A stretch of DNA of 64,000 nucleotides from Abyssisolibacter fermentans (GTDB taxonomy: Bacteria; Bacillota; Clostridia; Tissierellales; MCWD3). Every line of letters starts with the position of its first letter. Position 1 is the stretch's first letter. This document shows, in pieces, positions 35,331 to 47,528 of the stretch. The notes under the pieces were generated by a model. That model was given only the letters and a program-made list of their open reading frames with translations, searched no databases and was not told the origin of the DNA. The DNA lies in NCBI RefSeq assembly GCF_001559865.1, contig NZ_LOHE01000069.1, positions 1 through 64,000 on the forward strand. The letters are read 5' to 3'. The position numbers and the translations under genes are program-made.

Positions 35331-35367
35331 TCTATATATTAGATAATCCTATATGTAAATATGTTCC
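35331..35367 (-). promoter_or_regulatory. shared GGAACA-N17-ATCTAA promoter, peptide B
   Basis: Minus strand: GGAACA, 17 bases, ATCTAATATATAGA. It matches the elements before peptides A and C in hexamers, spacing and the trailing ATATAGA. Start codon about 51 bases downstream. Confidence 0.7.
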
Positions 35368-35477
35368 ACATTCTTTTGTATCAAAGACGGTTAACGGCCA
35401 ATCTTCAAAACAAATTGACACACGAGGTGTTAACTGAGTTTTCAAAATTGGTCTAAAATGTCAACTGAAATATGTAA

Positions 35478-35517
35478 TTAGGCTTAAGCTCAAATATCTA
35501 ATTGAGTTCAAGCCTAA
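35478..35517 (-). terminator. terminator of peptide C
   Basis: TTAGGCTTGAACTCAA and TTGAGCTTAAGCCTAA (minus strand) form a long stem with one mismatch, equivalent to the hairpin after peptide B. Confidence 0.75.
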
Positions 35518-35543
35518 CAAGAGTTTAAGTATAAATGTTATAA

Positions 35544-35681
35544 TTATAATTCAGGTCCGCTATAACGATTTTCTGGAGAGTAATAATCAGTACTTCCATC
35601 AGGTTCTCTGTAACAAGCTAGACAAATACGTTGAAATGTAACAATAGTACTTTTATTAAGTTTCTTTCTAAGTTTTTTCAT
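35544..35681 (-). CDS. Cys-rich MKKL-type peptide C
   Basis: A 45-residue minus-strand peptide preceded by AAAGGGGGG. It begins MKKLRKKLNKST and has only two cysteines, C20 and C23 (CLAC), unlike the CxCxC of its relatives. Its tail is rich in Tyr, Ser and Pro. The leader and promoter are conserved. It may be a substrate with a different modification or one drifting out of use. Confidence 0.8.
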   Translation of the reverse strand: MKKLRKKLNKSTIVTFQRICLACYREPDGSTDYYSPENRYSGPEL

Positions 35682-35720
35682 AATAACCCCCCTTTCCTAT
35701 AAGTTCAATAAATATATATA

Positions 35721-35757
35721 TCTATATATTAGATAACTTAATATACAGATATGTTCC
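35721..35757 (-). promoter_or_regulatory. shared GGAACA-N17-ATCTAA promoter, peptide C
   Basis: Minus strand: GGAACA, 17 bases, ATCTAATATATAGA, followed by the gene about 47 bases on. The remaining bases to 36095 hold no gene I can see. Confidence 0.7.
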
Positions 35758-36095
35758 AAATTTTTTGATTTTTCAGACAAAATATGATGTTCTGGTTATT
35801 TTTAAAACATATACACTTGTAAAGTAACAAAAAATGAAAAGAAACTGTAAATATAACACAAATCGGCAGCCATAATCATAATAGATTATAAAGATTTGAT
35901 AAAAATTAATCAGTCTTGTTAATATTTTTACGGTAATAATATAGCAATATATGTAGAATAATGTAGAATTGACATGGTATAATGTATGTAAATTATGTTT
36001 TTATAAAATCTATGTGAAATATTATGCATGGAAATGTAGTAATGAAAAAACATAAAAACTAGATTACGAAGAATATATTAATGGAGGGATAATAA

Positions 36096-36665
36096 ATGGG
36101 AAAGAAAATGAACTTTAAAAATAGTGAATCGTTAACTTTGGTGAAAAAGCTGTTAGAAGAAGCGGAGCTAACTTTAAGTGATAATAAAAGAATTACAGCT
36201 GATGTTGATGGAGACTTAGGAGAAATAATGGATAAAATACTAAAATCAGATGCCTTTGGCATTGGAGCGGCAGGAGCAGGTCTTGTAACAGGTGGAATTG
36301 CAGGAGTTGGGCTTCTTAGTGCTATGGGAAGCGTTGCAGGATTAGGTGCAGCTGGAATAACATCTGGATTAGCTGCGGCAGGAGCTTTAGTTGGAGGAGG
36401 AATGGTAGCAGGTATCGGAGTTTTAGCTGCACCCGCTGTAATACTAGGTGGTGGAGCATATGCACTTGCGAATAAGACAAAACAAAAGAAACTAATTCAA
36501 GAGAAAGAAATGCTTATACAAAGAATAATGCTTGCTCATGATAGAATTATGGTTAAGCTTGAGCAGGATAAGGAAGAATCAATAGAAAGATTGAATCACT
36601 TGAAATTGACATTAGATATGTTAATGGGTGTAAAAAAAGACATGGAGTCTGATTTGAATGGGTAA
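36096..36665 (+). CDS. glycine-zipper membrane protein, function unknown
   Basis: The 189-residue protein has a soluble N-terminal helix (about 1-50). A very hydrophobic Gly/Ala-rich core follows (about 55-130) with repeated GxxxG patterns (GIGAAGAGLVTGGIAGVG, GGGMVAGIGVLAAPAVILGGG), then a charged helical tail (135-189) likely to coil. Glycine zippers often mediate membrane insertion and oligomerisation. GGAGGG precedes ATG. It overlaps the next gene by 8 bases, so the two products are probably made together. I do not recognise the family. Confidence 0.75.
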   Translation: MGKKMNFKNSESLTLVKKLLEEAELTLSDNKRITADVDGDLGEIMDKILKSDAFGIGAAGAGLVTGGIAGVGLLSAMGSVAGLGAAGITSGLAAAGALVGGGMVAGIGVLAAPAVILGGGAYALANKTKQKKLIQEKEMLIQRIMLAHDRIMVKLEQDKEESIERLNHLKLTLDMLMGVKKDMESDLNG

Positions 36666-38016
36666 AAAGGTATTTCAAAACGAAATTGATGTATTAAAAT
36701 ATCAACGTGAAAAAATAAATTCATTAGATAATAGTTATTCTCAAATGAATAATGAACTAGATGAGCTTGAAAAAAGAGTGCAAGAATTTATTAACAATCA
36801 GAATACTGATAAATCTGTGATTACAGAATTTATTGAGAATAATAGAATTGAAAAGCTAGAATGGCAAAAGGTTAAAAAAAGACCTCAAAAGAGGTTTGAA
36901 GATTTGATAAATGAATCGCATGATAGTGGATATTCAAATGTAGCTATTAATGAAGTTGCAACAAAAAAAGAAATTAATGAGGCTAACTATTTATTAAGCA
37001 AATATAATAGTGAGTTTACTGATCAATATAAATTAGATAAGTATGATTATGCTATTTCTGGAATAATAGGTACTATTGCGGCGTTAATAGATTATTTTTT
37101 GGTTACAAAAACAGTTGGCAAAAAAGTTGTTCCAGGCAAGTTAAAATCAGGAGTTGAAACTTTTTGGAACAAGCTCTTATCAGGGGAAAAGATAAAAGAA
37201 TTAGAAGAAAAGTATAAGGTTACTTACGACATATCATCAAATACTTCCAAAATATCTCAAGAAGTACTTGGTTTATGTCCTCTGTATCATAGATTTCAAT
37301 CTTTAGGGCATGACCCAATATTAGGCTTTATATTCGGAATCGCCGATTTAATGAAAGGTCAGTTAACTGCTATAGATGGAAATGGAAGATTGATAGTGCA
37401 ATCAGTACAAGGAGCAGAAACGAAATCATTTATTGAATCAATAATTACTGTTTTTGGACATTTTCTTTCTGATGTAGGTACAAAAAGTAAAACTGGAAAA
37501 ATACTTAGCGTACCCGCACCCTTAACACCCTTGTTACAGTTAATACAAGTAGGTTCTATAGAGTATAACGGAAATAAATATACAGTAGCTGATTTATCTA
37601 AAAAAATGTATTATGATGGATATAATTTCAATCATTTCATTGGCATGAGTGTGCCAGTCTTATTGATTGAAATACTAATGAGACTGTCTTTTGTGATAAA
37701 AGAAATGTTCTTTTCTAAAAGAGATGTATCTTTGAGAGGCAATCCAAAGTTAACAATAATGTTATGCATAGCAAATGGAATATTATTTGCAGAAAATGCA
37801 GGCAAATTTGTGATAACTAAAAATCCTTTTTCAATAAACTATGTTTCATGGATTTCTACAGTGAAATATGGATTTAAAACTTTAAAGTGGCTTGTTCATG
37901 ACAGAGAAATAGGTAAAATAGAACACGCACAAGAATATATTGATACGAATTGGAAGTATCTTAGTTTATCAGCAAATGAATTAGATAGAGATGCAAGTGT
38001 TTACTATATTGATTAA
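36658..38016 (+). CDS. hypothetical membrane-associated protein, 452 residues
   Basis: This gene is coupled to the glycine-zipper gene. Residues 10-60 form a coiled coil (YSQMNNELDELEKRVQEF). A hydrophobic segment lies near 140-160 (ISGIIGTIAALIDYFLV). A conserved-looking segment LCPLYHRFQSLGHDPILGF, then IFGIADLMKGQLTAIDGNGR, occurs near 215-255. Further hydrophobic stretches appear near 330-350 and 370-385. I do not know its role; the SLGHDP segment and the pairing with a glycine-zipper partner suggest a two-component membrane-acting system. Confidence 0.7.
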   Translation: MGKKVFQNEIDVLKYQREKINSLDNSYSQMNNELDELEKRVQEFINNQNTDKSVITEFIENNRIEKLEWQKVKKRPQKRFEDLINESHDSGYSNVAINEVATKKEINEANYLLSKYNSEFTDQYKLDKYDYAISGIIGTIAALIDYFLVTKTVGKKVVPGKLKSGVETFWNKLLSGEKIKELEEKYKVTYDISSNTSKISQEVLGLCPLYHRFQSLGHDPILGFIFGIADLMKGQLTAIDGNGRLIVQSVQGAETKSFIESIITVFGHFLSDVGTKSKTGKILSVPAPLTPLLQLIQVGSIEYNGNKYTVADLSKKMYYDGYNFNHFIGMSVPVLLIEILMRLSFVIKEMFFSKRDVSLRGNPKLTIMLCIANGILFAENAGKFVITKNPFSINYVSWISTVKYGFKTLKWLVHDREIGKIEHAQEYIDTNWKYLSLSANELDRDASVYYID

Positions 38017-38120
38017 ATGAAAGTGGAATTTTAATCCGTTCAGAACTGCTGTAATTCATAAAATCTTGACAAAAAAAGTTGAATGTGATAGTATACAAAT
38101 AACATAAGATACATATTACT

Positions 38121-38204
38121 AGGATTGTTACTGATTCGATCAGGCGAAACCTTGATTAATATAAAGATTTAATTCGCAATTTTTATATTAATCAAGTTTT
38201 TTTA
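38121..38204 (+). promoter_or_regulatory. RAT antiterminator site and terminator upstream of licT-like gene
   Basis: GGATTGTTACTGATTCGATC then AGGCGAAACC (38122-38150) matches the ribonucleic antiterminator consensus of the LicT/BglG family. It overlaps the start of a terminator whose arms are CTTGATTAATATAAA and TTATATTAATCAAG, followed by seven T residues. Binding of the antiterminator protein would block the hairpin, so the regulator gene controls itself. Confidence 0.93.
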
Positions 38205-38337
38205 TGTTTTTTTAGATTTATTAGTTGAAGAATTATATCTGCTTATTATCAATGATTATCGAATTTTTTAAGTTCCATAAGCGTTTTTATACATGAAATT
38301 GAGTTATAGATTTTAATTTTCTGATGCGGAGCTGATT

Positions 38338-39171
38338 ATGATGAAAATAAAAAAAATTTTTAATAATAATGCTGTTATTGCAAACGATTCTGAAAATCAA
38401 GAGTTTGTGTTATTTGGTTGTGGATTGGCTTTTAAAAAGAAAATTGGAGATAATGTTGATACTGATAAGATTGAAAAAACATTTATACTGAAAGAAGATG
38501 AAACAACTAACAGATTAAAAACATTGTTAGGTAATGTTACTGCTGAATGTATTGAGTTAAGCTTTGACATAATAGAATATGCTAAAAGTATTTTAAATAT
38601 TAAACTGAACGATTATATTTATGTTACTTTAACAGATCACCTTAATTTTGCATTAAAACTTTATGATGATGGGCTAAATAACCCCAATATGCTTATGTGG
38701 GAGATTAAAAGATTCTATCCTAAAGAGTTTAAAATTGGTTTAAAGGCGTTAGAATATATCGAAGAGATAACTGGAAAAAAACTGCGTGAAGATGAAGCTG
38801 GACATGTTGCACTGCATCTAATAAATGCTCAAATAAACAATAAATTTAATAAAACAGATGATTTACTCGAAATTACTAAAATGATTAGTGATATTCTAAA
38901 TATAGTAAAATATTCATATAAGAAAGAGTTAAATGAAAAATCATATGATTATGAAAGATTCGTAATTCATTTAAGATTTTTTCTTATGAGACTAAAGAAT
39001 AATGAAAATTCTAAAGTTTTAGATGATGACTTTTTATTGAGACAAGTCAAAAATAAGTTACAAAAAGCGTATAATTGCATGTTAAATATACAAGAGTATC
39101 TAGAGACTGTTTTGAGTGATGATGAGAAGTTATATTTGACATTGCATATACAACGTGTAACACAAGAATAA
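38338..39171 (+). CDS. licT: LicT/BglG family transcription antiterminator
   Basis: The 277-residue protein has an N-terminal RNA-binding CAT domain (MKIKKIFNNNAVIANDSENQ-like opening, then LFGCGLAFKKK). Two PTS regulation domains follow, PRD1 about 65-170 and PRD2 about 172-277. Candidate phosphorylation histidines lie in TDHLNFAL, AGHVALHLINAQ, FVIHLRFFLM and TLHIQRV. When its sugar is present it should bind both RAT sites (38121 and 39183) and open the operon. Two adjacent ATG codons start it. Confidence 0.93.
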   Translation: MMKIKKIFNNNAVIANDSENQEFVLFGCGLAFKKKIGDNVDTDKIEKTFILKEDETTNRLKTLLGNVTAECIELSFDIIEYAKSILNIKLNDYIYVTLTDHLNFALKLYDDGLNNPNMLMWEIKRFYPKEFKIGLKALEYIEEITGKKLREDEAGHVALHLINAQINNKFNKTDDLLEITKMISDILNIVKYSYKKELNEKSYDYERFVIHLRFFLMRLKNNENSKVLDDDFLLRQVKNKLQKAYNCMLNIQEYLETVLSDDEKLYLTLHIQRVTQE

Positions 39172-39182
39172 TTATATATTAT

Positions 39183-39256
39183 GGATTGTTACTGGTAAAG
39201 CAGGCGAGACCGTATAAATGAACTAGATTAGTTTATTTACAGGCTCGCCTTTTTTA
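39183..39256 (+). promoter_or_regulatory. second RAT site and terminator, upstream of PTS gene
   Basis: GGATTGTTACTGGTAAAGC then AGGCGAGACC (39183-39211) is a near-consensus RAT. Its end overlaps a hairpin built from AGGCGAG and the distal CTCGCCT, with inner pairing GTATAAATGAAC/GTTTATTTAC, followed by TTTTTT. It controls the transporter genes separately from the regulator. Confidence 0.93.
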
Positions 39257-39366
39257 ATATATTTTTTTAGTAAAAAAATTATAAAGAAGGTGATTAAATA
39301 TAATATTTCATAGTTATGTATATATAATACGGAAAAAAGCATGTTAATACAATGAAATAATTCTAG

Positions 39367-41280
<1,914 letters not shown>

Positions 41281-41321
41281 AAAAGAAGTATGTTAATTAA
41301 AAACAAAAAGGAGTTGTTTAG

Positions 41322-43103
41322 ATGAAAGCAATAATGGTTATGTTTGATACATTGCGAAGAAAAGCATTGCCTTCATATGGCAATGAATGGATAAAAGCTC
41401 CTAACTTCAAAAGATTGCAACAAAAAACAGCTGTTTTTGATAATTTTTATGCAGGTAGCTTACCATGTATACCTGCTCGACGAGAATTGCATACAGCTAG
41501 ATACAACTTTCTTCACAGAAGTTGGGGACCTTTAGAACCGTTTGATGACTCGATGCCAGAAATACTGAAAAATAATGGAGTATACACACATCTAGTTACA
41601 GATCATGCACATTACCTAGAAGATGGTGGAGCTACATATCATAACAGGTATAATACATGGGAGTGTTTTAGAGGTCAAGAAGGTGATCGTTGGAAAGGTC
41701 ATGTTGGTGATATAGAGATTCCTGAACAGCTGGAAACTGTTAAAGGAGGTGTATCCTTCAAGCAGAATTGGGTAAATAGAAGCTATCAGAAAAATGAAGA
41801 AGATGTATCTGCATATAAAACATTTGAAGCTGGAATTGAGTTTATAGATAATAATAAGGATGAAGACAATTGGTTTTTACAAATTGAATGCTTTGATCCT
41901 CATGAACCTTTTTTTACTCCTCAAAAATATAAAGATATGTATCCTCATGAGTATAATGGAAAGCACTTTGACTGGCCAAGTTATCAACCAGTAACTGAAG
42001 CTAAGGATGCCAAAGAACATGTAAATTATGAATATGCAGCACTGATAAGCATGTGTGATAATTATCTTGGAAAAGTCCTTGATGCCATGGATGAAAATAA
42101 TATGTGGAAAGATACAATGTTGATTGTAAATACAGATCATGGATTTTTATTGGGAGAACATGAATGGTGGGGTAAAAATGTACAGCCTTTTTATGATGAT
42201 ATCGTACACTTACCGTTTTTTATATGGAATCCGAAATTGGGAGTAAAAAATGAAAGAAGAAGTTCTTTAACCCAAACAATAGATATAGCACCAACGATAC
42301 TAGAATATTTTGATATAAATATACCTAGTCACATGCAAGGTAAATCTTTAAAAGAAGTAATAGAAGATAATAAGGAGATTAGAGACTATGCATTGTTTGG
42401 AATGCATGGTGGACATGTTAATATAACGGATGGTAAACATGTTTATATGAGATCATCTGTAAAACCTGCTAATAAACCATTAAATGAATATACATTAATG
42501 CCAACAAATATGAGAAATTTCTTTAATAAGAATAAGTTGAAAAAATCAGAATTAACAAATGAATTTAGTTTTGCTGATAATATTCCAATTTTAAAAGTAC
42601 CTGCAAATGCATTTTTATCGTCGTATAGATTTGGAAATAAGTTATTTGATTTAGAAGATGATCCTTTGCAGCGAAATAATATTGATGATTTGGATTTGGA
42701 AATAAAAATGATTGAGATGATGCGTAAAGCGATGATAGAATCAGAAGCACCTGATGAGCAATATGAAAGGATAGGAGTATATAAAGATAAACAATTGTCC
42801 AAAGATGATTTAATAAAACAAATAGAATTAAAAAAAGTTTATGAAAGACTTGAGTTAAGCGAAAATTATACTATCAGTGAAAAAGCAAAAAAACAATTAT
42901 TATTTCTTAAATACTCACTGCCAATAAAGTATCAAAGTAATTTTGAAAGTAGAGTTGAAGAAATATGTGAGAACAATAATATAAAGGATATAGATAAAAG
43001 AGCGGTTGTTGTAATAGCTGACATCTTATTAGATGTTCTAAACATTGGAGATAAGAAGCATTTTTTTATTAAACTAATTGAATTTGCAGACAAAGTTGAT
43101 TAA
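41322..43103 (+). CDS. sulfatase (formylglycine-dependent)
   Basis: The 593-residue protein is an arylsulfatase-family hydrolase. The modification motif C-x-P-x-R is present as C49-I-P-A-R53, so C49 should become formylglycine through the AnSME-type enzyme encoded three genes downstream. Metal ligands lie in MFDTLRR near the N-terminus and TDHGFLLGEH near residue 272. No signal peptide is visible, so it should act in the cytoplasm on sugar delivered by the PTS. The C-terminal 130 residues form an extra helical, charged region. Confidence 0.92.
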   Translation: MKAIMVMFDTLRRKALPSYGNEWIKAPNFKRLQQKTAVFDNFYAGSLPCIPARRELHTARYNFLHRSWGPLEPFDDSMPEILKNNGVYTHLVTDHAHYLEDGGATYHNRYNTWECFRGQEGDRWKGHVGDIEIPEQLETVKGGVSFKQNWVNRSYQKNEEDVSAYKTFEAGIEFIDNNKDEDNWFLQIECFDPHEPFFTPQKYKDMYPHEYNGKHFDWPSYQPVTEAKDAKEHVNYEYAALISMCDNYLGKVLDAMDENNMWKDTMLIVNTDHGFLLGEHEWWGKNVQPFYDDIVHLPFFIWNPKLGVKNERRSSLTQTIDIAPTILEYFDINIPSHMQGKSLKEVIEDNKEIRDYALFGMHGGHVNITDGKHVYMRSSVKPANKPLNEYTLMPTNMRNFFNKNKLKKSELTNEFSFADNIPILKVPANAFLSSYRFGNKLFDLEDDPLQRNNIDDLDLEIKMIEMMRKAMIESEAPDEQYERIGVYKDKQLSKDDLIKQIELKKVYERLELSENYTISEKAKKQLLFLKYSLPIKYQSNFESRVEEICENNNIKDIDKRAVVVIADILLDVLNIGDKKHFFIKLIEFADKVD

Positions 43104-43139
43104 TAAGTTGATTTTTATTTACGAAACAAATATAGTTAA

Positions 43140-44612
<1,473 letters not shown>

Positions 44613-44623
44613 GAAGAAGGAGT

Positions 44624-44941
44624 ATGATGATAGATAATATTTTAAGTTTTATAGATAAAAAAAAGCCAATGAACATCTATGATGATTCAAAAGATAATAT
44701 GGTCCTAAGAGATTTTTTAGCATTAGATCGCACGATAATGGCGAATGAACGAACATTCTTGGCTTGGTTTAGAACAGCTATCAGTTTAATTGCTGGAGGG
44801 CTTGCAATTATTAAATTTAGTGAAGATTTAATTTTTTTAATAAGTGGAGTTATATTAATAGGAATGGGATTTGTAATAGGTTTAATTGGTACAATTAGAT
44901 ATATTCGTATTCATAAACGACTGGCAAAAATTAAATTTTAG
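44624..44941 (+). CDS. DUF202 (YidH-like) membrane protein
   Basis: The 105-residue protein has the DUF202 signature LALDRTIMANERTFLAWFRTA followed by two hydrophobic segments (about residues 54-72 and 75-97) and a short basic tail. It should be an inner membrane protein. Function is unknown; YidH in E. coli is the usual reference. It lies between the glucosidase and the sulfatase maturase with short gaps on both sides, so it is part of the operon. Two adjacent ATG codons are possible starts. Confidence 0.85.
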   Translation: MMIDNILSFIDKKKPMNIYDDSKDNMVLRDFLALDRTIMANERTFLAWFRTAISLIAGGLAIIKFSEDLIFLISGVILIGMGFVIGLIGTIRYIRIHKRLAKIKF

Positions 44942-44970
44942 AGATAATATATTATGAGGAGGTGATATAT

Positions 44971-46083
44971 ATGCCGAATCAAACACTTTTAATTAAACCT
45001 GCTTCTGGAAATTGTAATTTGAATTGCAAATATTGTTTCTACAGTGATGTAGCTAAGAATAGAGAAGTACAGAGCTATGGAATGATGTCTACAGATACAT
45101 TAGAAAATATCGTAAAAAAGTCATTTTTATATGCGGATCAATATGTTGGTTTTGCTTTTCAAGGAGGAGAGCCAACACTTATTGGACTTGAATTTTACGA
45201 GAAACTAATTGAATATGTTGATAAATATAATGAAAAGAACATAAAAGTTAGCTATTCAATACAGACAAATGGTATAATAATTGACTCTCGTTGGGCTCGC
45301 TTTTTAGCTAAGCATAATTTTTTAGTAGGGCTTTCTATAGATGGTCCAAAAGAAATACATGATTTAAATAGAATTGATAAAAATGGTTTAGGTAGTTATA
45401 AACAAGTTGAGAAAACTGTAAGACTTTTAAAAGAGCATAGAGTTGAATTTAATATATTAAGTGTTGTTAATAAAGGGGTAGCAAAACATCCGTTAAAGAT
45501 ATATAATCATTTCAAAAAAAATGACATTAAATATTTACAGTTTATACCTTGCTTGGATCCGTTTAATGAAGTTCAAGGGAGTAGAGTGTATTCTCTGACG
45601 CCAGAAGATTATGGAGATTTTTTATGTAAACTATTTGATGAATGGTATAAGGATATAATGAATGATAAACACATTAGTATACGTTTTTTTGATAACATTG
45701 TTTTAATGCTTATGGGATATCCACCAGAAAGCTGTGATATGAGAGGTAGATGTTCTGTCAATGCAGTGATAGAAAGTGATGGTTCAGTCTATCCGTGTGA
45801 TTTTTATGTCATGGACGAGTGGCGTATGGGTAATATCAATACATCAAATTTTGATACAATCTTAAATAGTGATATAGGTAAAAAGTTTACTGAGGTATCT
45901 TTTCAGATAGATGAAACTTGTCAAGCATGTATGTTTAAACAGATTTGTCGAAGTGGATGCCGAAGGCACAAAGAACCAATAATTGACGGTAGATTATCAA
46001 CTAATTATTTTTGTAAATCATATAAAAAGTTTTATAGTTATACTTTACCTCGTTTTAAAGATATTATAAAACATATGAATTAA
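44971..46083 (+). CDS. anaerobic sulfatase-maturating radical SAM enzyme
   Basis: The 370-residue protein is an AnSME. The radical SAM cysteines are C15, C19 and C22 (CNLNCKYC). FAFQGGEPTL follows, and the C-terminal SPASM region carries cysteines for two auxiliary clusters (SCDMRGRCSVN, YPCDFY, CQACMFKQICRSGC). It oxidises the sulfatase motif cysteine to formylglycine without oxygen. The sulfatase of the same operon has the matching CIPAR site, so substrate assignment is strong. ATG 44971 follows GAGGAGGTG. Confidence 0.94.
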   Translation: MPNQTLLIKPASGNCNLNCKYCFYSDVAKNREVQSYGMMSTDTLENIVKKSFLYADQYVGFAFQGGEPTLIGLEFYEKLIEYVDKYNEKNIKVSYSIQTNGIIIDSRWARFLAKHNFLVGLSIDGPKEIHDLNRIDKNGLGSYKQVEKTVRLLKEHRVEFNILSVVNKGVAKHPLKIYNHFKKNDIKYLQFIPCLDPFNEVQGSRVYSLTPEDYGDFLCKLFDEWYKDIMNDKHISIRFFDNIVLMLMGYPPESCDMRGRCSVNAVIESDGSVYPCDFYVMDEWRMGNINTSNFDTILNSDIGKKFTEVSFQIDETCQACMFKQICRSGCRRHKEPIIDGRLSTNYFCKSYKKFYSYTLPRFKDIIKHMN

Positions 46084-46150
46084 TAATGATTTTACTGTTA
46101 AATAATTGAAATATTAAATAACTAAGTGATATCAATAGTTGAAAAATATT

Positions 46151-46207
46151 TGGAGTGAATCAATTTTGTATGCAATTTGGGTACGACTGATTTACTCCAT
46201 TTTTTAT
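46151..46207 (+). terminator. terminator of the beta-glucoside/sulfatase operon
   Basis: TGGAGTGAATCA and TGATTTACTCCA form a 12-bp stem with a wobble pair, followed by six T residues. The rest of 46084-46489 is AT-rich with no gene. Confidence 0.82.
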
Positions 46208-46489
46208 TAAAATAACCAAAATAGAACTATGAGAGCTCACATATTAGAGAGTTATAACAAATTTATCTTTACCATAAAAAGATTAAAAAGCATACGATTT
46301 AAATGTAAAATCACTCCAAAAACTTGGAATAGTATAGTACATTTTTACATCCTCTATACCTAAGATTATAATACAATATAACAAAATTATTATGATGTAC
46401 TTATAGTTAAGATTAATTAGTATTATCATTTATACAAAGACACAAATTAATGTTATAATAATAAAAAAATTCATATTTAGGAGACAAAA

Positions 46490-47392
46490 ATGTTAGAATC
46501 CAGATTATTAACTTTTCTTACAGTTGCTAAAATAAAAAATTATACAAAAGCTGCGAGAATTCTTAATTTAACTCAACCTGCTGTATCAGGGCATATTAAA
46601 TTTTTAGAAGAACATTATGGAGTTAAGTTCATCAAAAAGAAAGGAAGAAATATAGATCTAACAGAGGAAGGTGAGGAATTTTTACAATATGTTAAAGAGT
46701 TGGAGATAAAGGAAAGAAAAATTTGCAAGAAGCTAAAAAATAAATCATCTGTAGTAAAAAACTATAATATAGGTGCAACTTTAACAATAGGTGGTTATGT
46801 TCTGCCAAAAATTTTAGGTAAATACAAGGAGAGTTATCCTAATATAGATATAATACTAACTGTGAACAATACAAAAGAAATATTAAAAAAACTATTAAGA
46901 GAAGAAATAGATTTAGGATTAGTGGAAGGACCTTTTGATAGAAAAAAATTTGGATATAAAAGATTAAAGGAAGATGAGCTAATATTAGCTTTTTCGCCTA
47001 AACATAAATTTTCAAAAGAAAAATATATTCAACTAGAGGATATACTTTCAGGAAAACTTATTTTAAGAGAAGAAGGTTCAGGTACAAGAAAATACTTTGA
47101 AAATACTCTACTAGATGAAGGATATAGTTTAAATGATTTAAATATCTATATGGAAGTAGGAAGTATAGATGCTATAAAAGCTCTTGTAGAAGCAAATTTG
47201 GGATATACAATTATATCAAAAGCAGCTATTGAAAGAGAACTGAAATTAGGTGTTATAAAAACATTACCTATAAAGAATAATGAGTTTAATGAAGTTAAAT
47301 TTAATAGAGAATTTAATTTTGTATATTTACTAGGAAGTGTTAATAATTATCTTAGTAGCTTTATGGAATTTTGTTTTAATTCAATCGTATAG
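46490..47392 (+). CDS. LysR family transcriptional regulator
   Basis: The 300-residue regulator has the N-terminal winged HTH (about 1-60, with YTKAARILNLTQPAVSGHI) and a LysR substrate-binding domain (about 90-300, including LREEIDLGLVEGPF and VEANLGYTIISKAA). It resembles the CysL/YwfM type. It lies directly upstream of a YeiH-type transporter gene in the same direction, and the two families often occur as a regulator-target pair. GGAG precedes ATG. The inducer cannot be deduced. Confidence 0.92.
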   Translation: MLESRLLTFLTVAKIKNYTKAARILNLTQPAVSGHIKFLEEHYGVKFIKKKGRNIDLTEEGEEFLQYVKELEIKERKICKKLKNKSSVVKNYNIGATLTIGGYVLPKILGKYKESYPNIDIILTVNNTKEILKKLLREEIDLGLVEGPFDRKKFGYKRLKEDELILAFSPKHKFSKEKYIQLEDILSGKLILREEGSGTRKYFENTLLDEGYSLNDLNIYMEVGSIDAIKALVEANLGYTIISKAAIERELKLGVIKTLPIKNNEFNEVKFNREFNFVYLLGSVNNYLSSFMEFCFNSIV

Positions 47393-47404
47393 AAATTTGT
47401 TGAT

Positions 47405-47426
47405 AAGGGGGTTAATACCCCCTTAA
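47405..47426. terminator. short hairpin between lysR and yeiH
   Basis: AAGGGGG and CCCCCTT form a strong 7-bp stem with a 6-base loop, but no clear T run follows. It may terminate weakly or serve as a regulatory site. Confidence 0.5.
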
Positions 47427-47528
47427 AGTTTATAATTAACTATAACGAAAAATTATAGTATCATAATAAATTATAATTTTATTTTATAGAAAAGCTCTGA
47501 TATAATTCATATGAGAGAGGTGATTAAT

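Noticed and set aside
44971-46083. AnSME-like enzyme as RiPP maturase for the MKKL peptides
   Set aside because: It shares an operon with a sulfatase that has the matching C-I-P-A-R motif and is of standard AnSME type. No peptide gene is adjacent.
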